A program made the position numbers and the translations under genes. Shown here piece after piece: positions 42,501-50,633 of a stretch of 64,000 nt of DNA (its first letter is position 1; the number at the start of each line of letters is the position of its first letter). The notes under the pieces are model-generated. The model was not told the origin of the DNA and made no database searches. It saw nothing but the letters and a program-made list of their open reading frames with translations. This DNA is from Cafeteria roenbergensis (Eukaryota; Sar; Bigyra; Bicosoecida; Cafeteriaceae), in contig VLTN01000027.1 in the NCBI GenBank assembly GCA_008330645.1, positions 124,001 to 188,000 of the forward strand, read 5' to 3'.

Positions 42501-44285
42501 GAGCCGGCGGGCAGCCCTGGCGGCCGCTTCCGCCAGCTCGGGGTCGGGGTGCGGGCTGGCCGCGGGCGAGGGGGCGGACGGAAGGGCCGCCGCGCCGACG
42601 CGCACAGCGGTTGCTGCCGCCGCGGCGACCGTGACCGAGGAGGGGTGGTCGGCCGCCGCTGCCGCCTCGAGCCAGTGCCACTGGTTCAGCTGGGCGAGCG
42701 ATGCGGAGACGAGAGACGCCGGTACCGTGCAGGCGTGCGGGGCCAACAGGGGCTCCTTCTTTGCGCCCGGCGCCGCAGCAGCAGCGGCCGCGGCGTCACC
42801 GCCGGCCCCCGCCGCGGCGGCGGGCGGGCTGGCCACCACGGGCTTCCCGGCAGCATCCACCACTGCGCCCACGAGGGGCGCCGCCGCCGCCGCGGACCAG
42901 TCGCAGCTGAGGGAGAGGCCATCCGCCCACACGCGGTCGGGCGGGCACCAGTCTGACGCGCCCGGCCGACGGCGACCCGAGGGGGCCCCGCTGGCGTCGC
43001 GACGGCTCCACCTGGTCGTCGAGGACGCGGATCCCGGGTGCGCTACGCCTGAGAGCACGGGGGAGGCGGGAGCGCTGCCTGGCCCGGCGGCGGGCGCGAC
43101 GACGGGCAGAGGCGGGTCGCGTCCCGCCGACTTGTAGGCCATTGAGAGGATGGCTCTGCTCACCTGCGCGCCGGGGGGCAGGCCCTCCGCCGCCGCGCGC
43201 GAGAGGGCGCCCCGTAGCGCGTCTCTGGCCGCCACCGGCATGCGCTTGCCGCGGGCGGCTGGCAGCTCCAGTCTCGCCGGCGGCGGCATGCGCGGCTCGC
43301 GGCCCCCTGGCGAGGCCGCCTGGCAGCTTCGGCGCGAGGCGGGCGACGGCGGCGGACTCCTTGGCTGGGGCGCAGTGGGCTCTGCCGAATCTGGCTCTGC
43401 CGAATCTGGCTCTGCCGAATCTGTGGGGACCGGGACCGCCGCTCGCGCCCGCAGGCTGCTCACGCTCGCCCTCGCGAGCAGGACGAGGGCACGGGCCACG
43501 CAGGGCGGCAGCCGCTGGCCCTCTCCCTTGCGGCCCCGCGGCTCGAACGCCGCCGCGTCGAGCGATCGCTGGAGGGCTGCCTCGTCGGCTCGGGCCACCG
43601 TCTCCGCCAGCACCAGGTCGGCCAGCTGGGCGCGGCGCTGGGCGAGGGGCAGCTTCTGGAGCCGCGCGCGCAGCGACGCTGCCACTTCGTCTGCCCTGGC
43701 CAGCCGGTCTGACACGGACGCGATGCGTCTGCGATTGTCCCTGATGACGGGAAGCGACCGCAGGGCCTCTGCCGCCCCTGCCTGGGCCAGCTGGGTGCCG
43801 CGGGCCACCAGCTGCTCCAGCAGGGCGCGCTGGTCTGACTCGGGGTCGGCGCCCGCGAGGCTGGCCGGGGCCGCGCTGGCCGCCCCGCCGGTGCGACGCG
43901 CTCCCGAAAGGCTCGCGACGAGGTCTGCTTGCGATTTTACTCGAGCCGCGAGCTTCCGCAGCTTGGACGCTCGCGCCCGCGTCATAGCCGCCCCGTCATA
44001 GTTGAGGTCCCGGCGCGAGGTTTCCAGGAGCGCAGCAAGGCCCGCCTGCGTCCGGTAAGCCGGCACAGCATCCGTCACTCCCCACGACGCGAGAAGCTGG
44101 ATGCGGGTCATTGCCTCCTCCCAAACTCGCTGAGAGGTCGCGTCGTGGGCCGCGCCGTCGTGGACAAACGCGTCGCCCTCCTTCTCAAGCTCAGCCGCCT
44201 TCCGGCCCCAATCAGAGGCGGCTTTGCGCGCGCTGCGAATCTCCGGCGCCTCGCGGCCAAAGAGCCGCTTGAAAAGCTGGGCCAT
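39534..44285 (-). CDS. VPS9-domain protein, probable Rab5-family GEF
   Basis: A single frame from the ATG at 44285 to the stop at 39534 gives 1,583 residues. The N-terminus is a helical region (MAQLFKRLFGREAPEIR, then coiled coil to about 300). Long Ala/Gly/Ser-rich disordered segments surround conserved islands. At about residues 1090-1300 the VPS9 pattern is readable: KELLLSAVEMLVW, VGAEDLLPLLVLAVSRC (compare the family's SADDLLP core), then after a Ser/Gly insert LQTLNYIANFAIG and GRLSYLVITLHSAITFV. VPS9 domains exchange nucleotide on Rab5-type GTPases in endocytosis. The insert between the two halves is unusually long. The C-terminus ends in an acidic stretch and a conserved-looking helix (LKKWLGQQELLEDTVEIL). 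A 15-bp repeat (DSAEP x3) lies near 43380. Confidence 0.78.
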   Translation of the reverse strand: MAQLFKRLFGREAPEIRSARKAASDWGRKAAELEKEGDAFVHDGAAHDATSQRVWEEAMTRIQLLASWGVTDAVPAYRTQAGLAALLETSRRDLNYDGAAMTRARASKLRKLAARVKSQADLVASLSGARRTGGAASAAPASLAGADPESDQRALLEQLVARGTQLAQAGAAEALRSLPVIRDNRRRIASVSDRLARADEVAASLRARLQKLPLAQRRAQLADLVLAETVARADEAALQRSLDAAAFEPRGRKGEGQRLPPCVARALVLLARASVSSLRARAAVPVPTDSAEPDSAEPDSAEPTAPQPRSPPPSPASRRSCQAASPGGREPRMPPPARLELPAARGKRMPVAARDALRGALSRAAAEGLPPGAQVSRAILSMAYKSAGRDPPLPVVAPAAGPGSAPASPVLSGVAHPGSASSTTRWSRRDASGAPSGRRRPGASDWCPPDRVWADGLSLSCDWSAAAAAPLVGAVVDAAGKPVVASPPAAAAGAGGDAAAAAAAAPGAKKEPLLAPHACTVPASLVSASLAQLNQWHWLEAAAAADHPSSVTVAAAAATAVRVGAAALPSAPSPAASPHPDPELAEAAARAARRLRSRTWGDVCGLATDAFSGTGAAVLGRDELVRDLGRLAAGLGLRTDAGDSAIDFGRVWLAESLRLRRHRRFRSLVSDQRLREGRLLAGWSMSNLCGRSAGLYEDDEAAQFLGATALLPAREDAAAAAAGGGATPSGQASSRAAAYAAARGAAMSSPAALHIRQPRSPGASSAGGSGEESDGDAAGDGGGASPASKALREGAGGAALPPPATPSPAKAPRGRSASAMPSPGASQSRAIDEELENTWRELHDAVTARRREEEAAAAASRRSATWPARKRSAAAAAAAAADAAAASAASRSSAANEEEEQDLSVPTPRVVRALLEYLHGEVRIAYAVRDRWGEELSALLVERQRLRAEVLPIVRAAQGMAASRGGQAFRDASAAMEVVGVAPAAALAAVLSSSPEQPAAAAGKRPGLEWAPACTAEYSASLRRLTRSLVFSRLARAATGGVRTLAGERAGVGRAPRTQFLERLWCASLAAASRISLARIDVNPDFLAELHWAPWLPPYWLSGRLLAAMDAEVSGAGLGDPHRVKELLLSAVEMLVWEAGERVHSARVAAGKPPKRVDVGAEDLLPLLVLAVSRCSAGGGGGDDDCSPGSEASLSPASSQASEAAEGSADGGSGSGSGDGGASGAGAGTADGTAAGADSGRSRSNLERAAMAPQAMRCPWRLPLQTLNYIANFAIGRDSAAGRLSYLVITLHSAITFVMQRAKEAGAEAAMQAMARARRVQGERMGGMRLAAVGSSGNMSDRRSRGGTPGSEAGPGDEAAALDAFTDSDTDDEESPAPGLSRKPSRGAAAAAAGAGGAAEAEAEAAELDALERMEAAAAEQAMASLGRDCDEGPAAAGAASGAGAARSGAAVEEGGPDSAAALAAGSAAAADSGAESGREKRVRVDMALQRLASQGASEQGGGRWTPGVDAGSDMHAGEDGDEDTVKDEDPGVADELLGMTEEEATMIAMPGDADKPDREGMSSLKKWLGQQELLEDTVEILT
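43379..43423. repeat. In-frame 15-bp repeat, three copies, in the VPS9 gene
   Basis: Three copies of GGCTCTGCCGAATCT on the plus strand, read on the coding strand as DSAEP three times in a Pro/Ser-rich linker. Confidence 0.9.
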
Positions 44286-44526
44286 GCGGCGGGTCCCAGC
44301 GTCCGGCCACGGGCAGGGACGTTGATGAAGCGCCCAGTGCGCCCTTCGCGGCTTCCGCGCGTCACAGAGGCGACGGGGGTGACGCTGCAAGCAGTGCCTG
44401 GCTGCGCGAGTTGCTTCCCGTCCAGCTCTGCCGTCGGCAACGGAGGCCGCCGAGCCGCTCCAGCCCGGCCCTGGGCCAACACTCTCAGGCACGGCTCGGC
44501 AGTGCGGGGTGGCACCGGGTGCTGGG
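44286..44526. promoter_or_regulatory. Shared head-to-head promoter region
   Basis: 241 bp between the VPS9 gene ATG (minus, 44285) and the ATG at 44527 (plus). No specific element was recognised. Confidence 0.4.
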
Positions 44527-45501
44527 ATGGCTGCTGCCGTGGCGCTTGGACGCTGCGACCTGGTCGACCTGCAAGCGTTTGCCGCCGGACGACTGCCAGG
44601 CAGCGCTTGGATGCAACCGCCCGCGACGACGCCGACCCCGATGGTCGAGTGGCTGCTGAGGCAGTGCGCCAAGGGCTTTCCAGCGCGGGTTGTGCTTGGG
44701 GACCGGCTCGACGTTGGCGCCAGTGACGGCCTCGACACCGATGTGGCAGTTGTGTGGTATGGCGACGACAAGTCACCAGCCGAGCACGGCCCGCTCTACG
44801 GGCGGTGCCGGCGCGTCGCCTGGGTCGAAGTCGACGAGTCATCGAGTGCGGGCGGCAGGTCCGGCCCGTGGAGCTTTGAGGCGATGCCCGGGAGTGCCCG
44901 ATCAGACGGCCGGTCGGCGACAGCGGCTGTGCTGCTGCCGCTGCCCGGTGCAACTGTTCTGTGCACCAAGGGCGGCATCCGGGGGCAGCGGAGGCCGCGT
45001 TCGGGCCCGCCCCTCGCAGGCCTGTCCCATCCGCCAGCCTCGAAGCGTCCTCGGGCGGGGGCGTCGGGTGCGGCAGCCCCCGCCCCCGACGACGATGCCG
45101 CAACGGCCGCGGAGAGACACCGCCCCGCAGACGGCGAGAGGCCGTCAAAGCGCGCGCCCGCCCCTGTCTCGGCTCTCGCGGCACCAGGGAAGCCCGCGAG
45201 CGCGGGAGAGCGTGCGACCGCCGACGCGACGCGGGCGTGGAGGCTACCTCCCCCGTCCCAGCGGTCGCTGGGCCTGCCGCCGCTGCCCCACGGGCTGGCG
45301 CAGGCCATTCTTCGGCGCTTTAGCTCCGATGGCGCGGTCCGCTTGGTGCAGCTGCCGCCGCTGCGACCCACGCTGGTGCCCGTCACCGCCCCGCCCGGCG
45401 GCGGCGGCGGCGACAGCGGCGGCGGCGACAGCGGCAGCGGCAGCGGCAGCGGGCTCCAGCCCGGCCGCCGGCGCACGAAGCAAGGAGCAGGCCGGGCGTA
45501 G
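44527..45501 (+). CDS. Uncharacterised protein with ordered N-terminal third and basic disordered tail
   Basis: An intronless frame of 324 residues from the ATG at 44527. The first about 115 residues look folded (VEWLLRQCAKGFPARVVLGD, DTDVAVVWYGDD, RRVAWVEVDESSS). The rest is low complexity with Lys/Arg-Pro patches that could be nuclear signals (KRPRAGASG, RPSKRAPAP), a short conserved-looking helix (LAQAILRRFSSDGAVRLVQL) and a Gly/Ser-rich end. No family is recognised. A 226-residue minus-strand frame overlaps it, but the plus frame has the more protein-like N-terminus and sits head-to-head with the VPS9 gene, as neighbouring pairs do. Confidence 0.55.
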   Translation: MAAAVALGRCDLVDLQAFAAGRLPGSAWMQPPATTPTPMVEWLLRQCAKGFPARVVLGDRLDVGASDGLDTDVAVVWYGDDKSPAEHGPLYGRCRRVAWVEVDESSSAGGRSGPWSFEAMPGSARSDGRSATAAVLLPLPGATVLCTKGGIRGQRRPRSGPPLAGLSHPPASKRPRAGASGAAAPAPDDDAATAAERHRPADGERPSKRAPAPVSALAAPGKPASAGERATADATRAWRLPPPSQRSLGLPPLPHGLAQAILRRFSSDGAVRLVQLPPLRPTLVPVTAPPGGGGGDSGGGDSGSGSGSGLQPGRRRTKQGAGRA

Positions 45502-45693
45502 TGTGTGGTCGCTTGGCGGGCCGCTGGCTGGCGTCGTTAGCTGCGCCCGGGCCGGCTTTAGGGTGAACCATATCTGTCTCGACTGTGGCCCAATGCACTG
45601 GCTCAACTATGGCAGAGTTCGCGAATTGCAAAGCTCGCGTTCGCGGATCATGAGCCCGGCATCACCCGCCCGCGCCGCGCTCGCACCCGCTCC

Positions 45694-46833
45694 TCACTCG
45701 AGACAGTAGGCTGTGCGGCCCTCCCCCGGGGCTGCGGCCCAGCGCGCCAGCCAGCCAGCCACGACGCGCAACAGCTCTGCCGCCTGGGGGGGCACGCGAG
45801 CAGGCGGGCATCCTTCCAACAAGACTTCTGCAGGAAGCTCTGCAGAGGCCCTTGCGGCGACCTCTGCCGGGGCCTCTGCCGGGGCCTCCGCCGGGGCCTC
45901 TGCCGGGGCCTCTGCCGGGGCCTCTGCCGGGGCCTCTGCCGGGGCCTCTGCCGGGGCCTCTGCCGGGGCCTCCGCCGGGGCCTCTGCCGGGGCCTCCGTG
46001 GGCCGGAACACGACGAAGACTCTGCACCCCGGGATGACGACGCCGCAGGAGCGGACTCGCAGCTGCTCCAGCGACGCTGCGCCCATGCCTTCGTCCTCGC
46101 ACGCCCCGCCAAAGGTCTCGCTGCTTGGGCGCATCGCGTCCACGACGATGCCGATGCCGGTGTCGCGCAGCGTGCGCGCGAACCACCTGGCGAGCGGCCT
46201 GCCCATGCTGCTGATGTACGTGGCCTCGCTACACACGACCAGCGACGGGCGCAAGAACAGGGCCGGAAAGGTGGCCTCCGCCTCCGACGCTGAGCGCGTG
46301 AAGTCGCAGCGCGCAGTCTGCAGCGACCCGGCGTCCCGCGCGACCGACGCTGCCGCGCCTGGCACTGGCCCCGCTTCGCCATCGGCCCCAGCCTCGCGGG
46401 TCCCGCCGCTCCCGACGGCCTCGCTGGCCTCGACCCCCAGCCTCGAAGCGTTCCGGCGAAGCAGGGCGAGCCCGGCGAGGGACACGTCGGTCGCCAGCAC
46501 CTCAGCGCCACGGGCGGCGGCCACCAAAGACGGGATCCCGCACCCGCACGCGAACTCGACGACCACGGGCCTGGACCCGTCTTCGGGTCTGGCTGGGCCG
46601 GCGAGAGCGGCGCTCACTAGGGTTGCCGTCAACGGGGCACAGCCCCACACGTTCGCCCAAAGGCTGTTGGTGCCATTGACCTTGGTCACAACGGACGCTG
46701 GCTCGCTGACACGGGACATCTCCAGCTTCATCGGCTCCTCGGAGTCCGGCAGGTCCACGTGCAAAGCAATGTCAACCAGCGCCAATCCCTCGAGCGCGCT
46801 CGTGCTGTCGGCGACCTTTTCGCGCGCTGCCAT
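45694..46833 (-). CDS. METTL21/Methyltransf_16-family protein methyltransferase
   Basis: A single frame from the ATG at 46833 gives 379 residues. Before the core, NSLWANVWGCAPLTATLV corresponds to the family's tryptophan-containing W-x-A region. Motif I of the Rossmann fold is VVEFACGCGIPSLVAA (about 92-107, the SAM-binding E-x-G-x-G loop with Ala for the first Gly). EVLATDVSLAGLALLRRN is motif II with its acidic ribose ligand. Later, SLVVCSEATYISSM replaces the usual D-x-x-Y substrate motif. GIGIVVDAMRP and VIPGCRVFVVFRP complete the sheet. This group methylates lysines of chaperones, elongation factors and similar proteins. The C-terminus carries eleven EAPA repeats and a short final helix, so the catalytic core is of normal size but the tail is unusual. 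Confidence 0.82.
   Translation of the reverse strand: MAAREKVADSTSALEGLALVDIALHVDLPDSEEPMKLEMSRVSEPASVVTKVNGTNSLWANVWGCAPLTATLVSAALAGPARPEDGSRPVVVEFACGCGIPSLVAAARGAEVLATDVSLAGLALLRRNASRLGVEASEAVGSGGTREAGADGEAGPVPGAAASVARDAGSLQTARCDFTRSASEAEATFPALFLRPSLVVCSEATYISSMGRPLARWFARTLRDTGIGIVVDAMRPSSETFGGACEDEGMGAASLEQLRVRSCGVVIPGCRVFVVFRPTEAPAEAPAEAPAEAPAEAPAEAPAEAPAEAPAEAPAEAPAEAPAEVAARASAELPAEVLLEGCPPARVPPQAAELLRVVAGWLARWAAAPGEGRTAYCLE
45861..45992. repeat. In-frame 12-bp minisatellite, eleven copies, in the methyltransferase gene
   Basis: Eleven copies of a 12-bp unit (CCTCTGCCGGGG with T/C variants at one silent site) encode EAPA repeats between the methyltransferase core and its last helix. Confidence 0.95.
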
Positions 46834-46994
46834 CCCAGAGTTGGCTTGCGCACGGGGTGCGTGGGCGGTTGCGCGGCGGAAAGGGTCGCGCAGCGCGCGT
46901 GCCCAGTGCCCCCGACGCCTCGCGGCCGACGGTGAAAACCTGCCAGCTCTGTCGACTCTCAACGCAGACGCGGAGGCGTCACTCTCGGCGCACC
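46834..46994. promoter_or_regulatory. Shared head-to-head promoter region
   Basis: 161 bp between the methyltransferase ATG (minus, 46833) and the ATG at 46995 (plus). No specific element was recognised. Confidence 0.45.
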
Positions 46995-47785
46995 ATGGCT
47001 GCTGCGGCGCCTGCCCCGGCAGTGGAGCTTCTGGAGCTGAAGAGGGTCACTGTGCGTGGGTGGCTCCTTTGCGTTCCGGGTGCCGTCGTGCTTGCAAGCC
47101 CCACCTCCGACAAGTGCCTCGCAATGGTGCGCGCCGCTGCCGCAGGTGGAGCCCAACGAGTGTCCGCTTGTGTCCCCCATCGGAGTCAAGCTGGATTATG
47201 AACTCTCCTCTGAGGTGACTGGGGGCTATTGGGCCGTTTTTGTGAGGAAACAGCCGGCGCACGGACCTTGTGACGCTGCGCAGGGCGCGCCCCCCGCAGC
47301 GACATCGCCCGGCGGTGCCGATGCTTGCCGCCCCCCCTCCTGTCCCGCGCAGTACGTGATCGACACGGTCAGGCGGCGGCATCTGATCCGTGAGACGCCG
47401 GGTGCCCTCCTCGGGCGCCAGGGGGCCGCGCCCGTGCCGCCCCGACAGCCCAGACGCATCCTGAGCCCTTCCGGCGCGTGCGCTTCCGCAAGCCCCCGCA
47501 GAGCTGGGCACTACGAGCGTTGGAGACCTCGCGAAGGGGGCTAACTCCATGGAGTTCTCGGCCAAGGAGCTCAACTTCGCGGGCGTCAAGGCCTCCCGCC
47601 TGACAACGGCAGGCATGCTCACGTGCGCGCTGCGGCGCGCCAAGGGCGACGCGCCGGCGGACGGCGACGAGGAGCTTGCCGCCGTGAACATGGTCGTCCA
47701 GGTGGAGACAGCCAGCGGAAAGCCCGCCGGCAAGTCGACCGAGCCCGCCGAGCTCGTGCGCACTGTCTTCGACCCCCTGGCCTGA
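46995..47785 (+). CDS. Small four-exon protein, likely beta-rich, unidentified
   Basis: Proposed exons are 46995-47051, 47146-47214, 47353-47389 and 47502-47785, giving 148 residues with consistent phases (0, 0, 1). The donors are GTGCGT, GTGACT and GTGAGA; every acceptor ends GCAG. The spliced product alternates hydrophobic and polar residues as a beta-sandwich would: VELLELKRVTVEPNECPLVS, IGVKLDYELSS, YVIDTVRRRHLIQLG, NSMEFSAKELNFAGVKA and NMVVQVETASG. No signal peptide or membrane span was seen. I do not recognise the family. The regular alternation and the coherent joins across four exons argue that the gene is real. Only the last exon is visible as a plain open frame. Confidence 0.65.
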
Positions 47786-48196
47786 GCCATGCTTCGACCC
47801 GTATGCATTCCAAGCAGACTGTGGCCGCGGCAGCCACCGCTCTCCTTGCACCCGCGCTGTTGACCGACGGCATCGGCCGCGCGTTGCGTGTGTTCCGCTC
47901 CGCCCCCGCCAGCGCCCCTCCCCGCACCTCCTCCGTGAACCCCAATCGCCCCGTCAACGCGTGCGACGCTCGCGCGTACAGCTCTGCAGGGATTCGCCCA
48001 GCGGTGCTGCCACGCCACACACGTTCCCAGTCAGGCCCACCCTCGGACGCAAGGCGGCTTCGGCTGCCCGAACTCCACGCAGTGGAGCTGCAATCGTCAC
48101 GCTGGCCTGGCCCACAACGCCCCCCCCCCCCCCACACACCCACACACACACACACGCACACCCCGCGCTTCATCGCTGTGCACCCCTCGCTGCGCG
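47786..48196. other. Convergent 3' region with poly-C and CA microsatellite
   Basis: 411 bp between two convergent stops (47785 and 48197). It holds a run of about 14 C near 48121-48134, followed by an irregular (CA)n tract to about 48165. No coding or RNA signal was seen. Confidence 0.6.
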
Positions 48197-50371
48197 TCAA
48201 CGAACCCGCTTCTTGCGACGGAGCCTCCGCGTGCCCAGCGGCACCGGCCACACCACATCGGCCACCACGGACCCAAGCCACAGCAGCAGCCCCGCGGCCG
48301 CGCACACGCCGGCAGCCCACCCCAGCGCCCACGTTCGCCAGCTCACCGCCTGCGCCATCTGCGGCTTTGGCTGCGCGAAGGCCGACTTACCCGTCTGCGC
48401 GCCTGGCAGAGCCGTTTTGGACACATACTCGCGCAGTCCGGCGCCCCGTGACGCGCCGCACAGCCCGCCCACCTCCTCTGCTCGGGCCCCCGCCCCCGTG
48501 TGCTCACTGAGAGACGTCAGGCGATCTGTACCGGCCCCCGCGCCGGCTCCCCGCGCCCCGCGCTCCTCGCTGGGGGCGGACCGAGCGCCAGCGCCGGCCT
48601 TGTCCTCGTCTGCTGGGGCTGACCTGGCTCGCGAGCCCCCTCTCGCCCGCCTCCAGCGCCGCTCGGCCCTGTCCTGCCCACGCTTCCCTGCGTGGCTGGG
48701 GGCGTTCGCGCTCCCCTCCGCCTCCGAACCGGCGCGAGCGCCGCCGCTCGCCTCCGCTGCGTCGACTGACGCGTAAGCCCAGTGCTGCGCCGCCGCAGGG
48801 AACCCGCACACCAGCCCTATGGGCGCCGCACTGCGCGGCACGTCTCCCTTCGTAGGGCCGCCACGGCGAGACGAGAGGGTGCCGGCGCTCCCGGAGGCGG
48901 CGGCGTCGTCGCCGCTTACCGGCCTCCCCACCTCCGTCTCCGCTTGCGCGGCCTCGGTGGACTGCGCGGCCGGCCCGCCGGTCGCGGCGTCGTCCGCGGC
49001 CGCGAGCGCTGCGCGGCCGCCTCCCTCCGCTGGATCGTCTGCCGAGAGGTCAGCCTGCGCCGCCCGCGCCAGGCTTGCCGCCTCCGTAACGGCCTCCCGC
49101 GCAGCCGCCTGGATCGCTGCGACGTCGGGCATCTCTCCCGTGAGCCGCAGCTCGCCCAGAGTCCGCCCTCTGGCGCCTGGCAGGCGGGCTGCAAGCCGAA
49201 TACCCTCCTCGATGGACGCCACCAGCTGCTCCTCCCGCTCCGGCGTCCACCCGCCCATGGTTCCCCCGTCCACGTCCACAAAGTAGTCCCACACCACAGC
49301 CGCGTCCCTCTCGAACCCCAGCTTCACCAGCAGCGACGCCGTGTTGACCAGAGTGGCCGTCTGCTCGGGGTTCCAGAAGAGCGAGCGACGGAAGCACTCC
49401 ATGGCCATCTCCCACTCCCCGCGGGAGTACCACATGTTTCCCAGGTCGTTCCACCCGCCGGAAAGGGCCACGCGGGTCCCCGGCAGCGTGCCGGGGGGAG
49501 GCAGGGACACGGCGCCGTGGGCGCGCGCGGCCGCCCCTGAGGCGGCGGCGCTGCTGGCGTGCAGCCCGGCCAGGGCCGCCTCCGCAGGCTCGTCCTCCCC
49601 AGCCATGGCGAGGAGGTCCTCGTCCTCGGCCTCCCCCTCCCCCTCGCCAGCGCCCCCGAAACCGTCGAAGCCAAGGGACTCGCCGCCCGCGTCGCCCCAC
49701 TCCCCCTCACCCTGCGCTTGGGGCTGGCCCGACTGCCAGCTGGCCGAGCCCTCGCGGTCAGGGTCGCCTGCTCCTACGCTGGCTCGTCTCGCTGGTGCGA
49801 CCTGCACCCCAGCCATCGCCTCCGCCTTGAGCAGCGCAACCTCCAGCCGCGCCTGCGCCACATCGAACTCCATGCCCGCCATGGCAGCGATCGCCGCAAT
49901 TGCGTCGGCTCGCGGCTGCGCCCTCGGCAGTTGCCGCCGATGCCTGACGGCCGTGAGGGCATCGAACATTCCCACAAAGGAAAACCTCTCGTACACTCGC
50001 CAGCTCGCCCGGAGCTCCATCGCCATGCTGGCGCTTCCCACGCCCCCGGCGTCCGCCCAGGGGTTCTCCCACTGGGTATCCCCGGTTGCCTTGTTGTGGT
50101 AATACGGGAACCCAGTCGACGGGTCGTAAAACACCTCCCACTGCTGCTGCGCGGCTCCATCCTGCGACGGCGATGTGTGCAGCTCAATCATGCTCCGGAG
50201 CGACGCTCCCTCGGGCTGCTGGTCGAACCGACGAGGCGGGAGAGGCGGGGGCCATGCCGTGCCTGAGGCCTGCACGCCTGGGGCGCTGTTCCGCGCGACC
50301 TGCGCGCTGCCGAGAACAGCAATCGCGCCGCAAGCCGCCACCCAGCGAACCCCGGCGCACCCCACAGGCAT
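48197..50371 (-). CDS. Secretory-pathway membrane protein with WW domain and TPR-like repeat
   Basis: A single frame from the ATG at 50371 gives 724 residues; the frame is open further upstream but this ATG begins a good signal peptide (GVRWVAACGAIAVLGSAQVA). A WW domain spans residues 78-103 (WEVFYDPSTGFPYYHNKATG, TQWENP), with both Trp and the aromatic pair. A helical block follows, then an acidic Gly/Glu-rich linker. A TPR-like helix pair lies near 307-370 (LGNMWYSRGEWEMAMECFRR, SLFWNPEQTATLVNTASLLV). After a low-complexity region, one membrane helix near the C-terminus (GWAAGVCAAAGLLLWLG) precedes a very basic end (RRLRRKKRV). The topology would put the WW and TPR parts in the lumen or outside, where WW domains are rare. 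No orthologue is recognised. Confidence 0.72.
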   Translation of the reverse strand: MPVGCAGVRWVAACGAIAVLGSAQVARNSAPGVQASGTAWPPPLPPRRFDQQPEGASLRSMIELHTSPSQDGAAQQQWEVFYDPSTGFPYYHNKATGDTQWENPWADAGGVGSASMAMELRASWRVYERFSFVGMFDALTAVRHRRQLPRAQPRADAIAAIAAMAGMEFDVAQARLEVALLKAEAMAGVQVAPARRASVGAGDPDREGSASWQSGQPQAQGEGEWGDAGGESLGFDGFGGAGEGEGEAEDEDLLAMAGEDEPAEAALAGLHASSAAASGAAARAHGAVSLPPPGTLPGTRVALSGGWNDLGNMWYSRGEWEMAMECFRRSLFWNPEQTATLVNTASLLVKLGFERDAAVVWDYFVDVDGGTMGGWTPEREEQLVASIEEGIRLAARLPGARGRTLGELRLTGEMPDVAAIQAAAREAVTEAASLARAAQADLSADDPAEGGGRAALAAADDAATGGPAAQSTEAAQAETEVGRPVSGDDAAASGSAGTLSSRRGGPTKGDVPRSAAPIGLVCGFPAAAQHWAYASVDAAEASGGARAGSEAEGSANAPSHAGKRGQDRAERRWRRARGGSRARSAPADEDKAGAGARSAPSEERGARGAGAGAGTDRLTSLSEHTGAGARAEEVGGLCGASRGAGLREYVSKTALPGAQTGKSAFAQPKPQMAQAVSWRTWALGWAAGVCAAAGLLLWLGSVVADVVWPVPLGTRRLRRKKRVR

Positions 50372-50633
50372 CGCCCCGCTCGGCCACGCAGGAGCGCCGC
50401 GGTTGGCCCCGCCGCCAACGCCCCAGCTCCGAGCTCGGCCTTGGGTGTAGCGGCGCGGGGGCCTCGCGCTCGGTGCCAGGGCAGAGCGAGCCTCTGCCGC
50501 GGCGTGTTGGAAGCGCAGCTGCTTCAAATGCGCGCGAGCCTGGTCGCACACGCGCCCGCTCTCCGCACCGCAGGAGCGGGGCAGCCCCTGACCTGTCCGG
50601 CGGCCTGCCTCCGCTGAACCGCGCACTTGGCAG
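50372..50633. promoter_or_regulatory. Shared head-to-head promoter region
   Basis: 262 bp between the WW/TPR gene ATG (minus, 50371) and the thioredoxin reductase ATG (plus, 50634). No specific element was recognised. Confidence 0.4.

Noticed and set aside
44796-45476. Minus-strand 226-residue frame
   Set aside because: It overlaps the tail of a plus-strand gene with a more protein-like N-terminus and a paired promoter. No start context or motif supports the minus frame.
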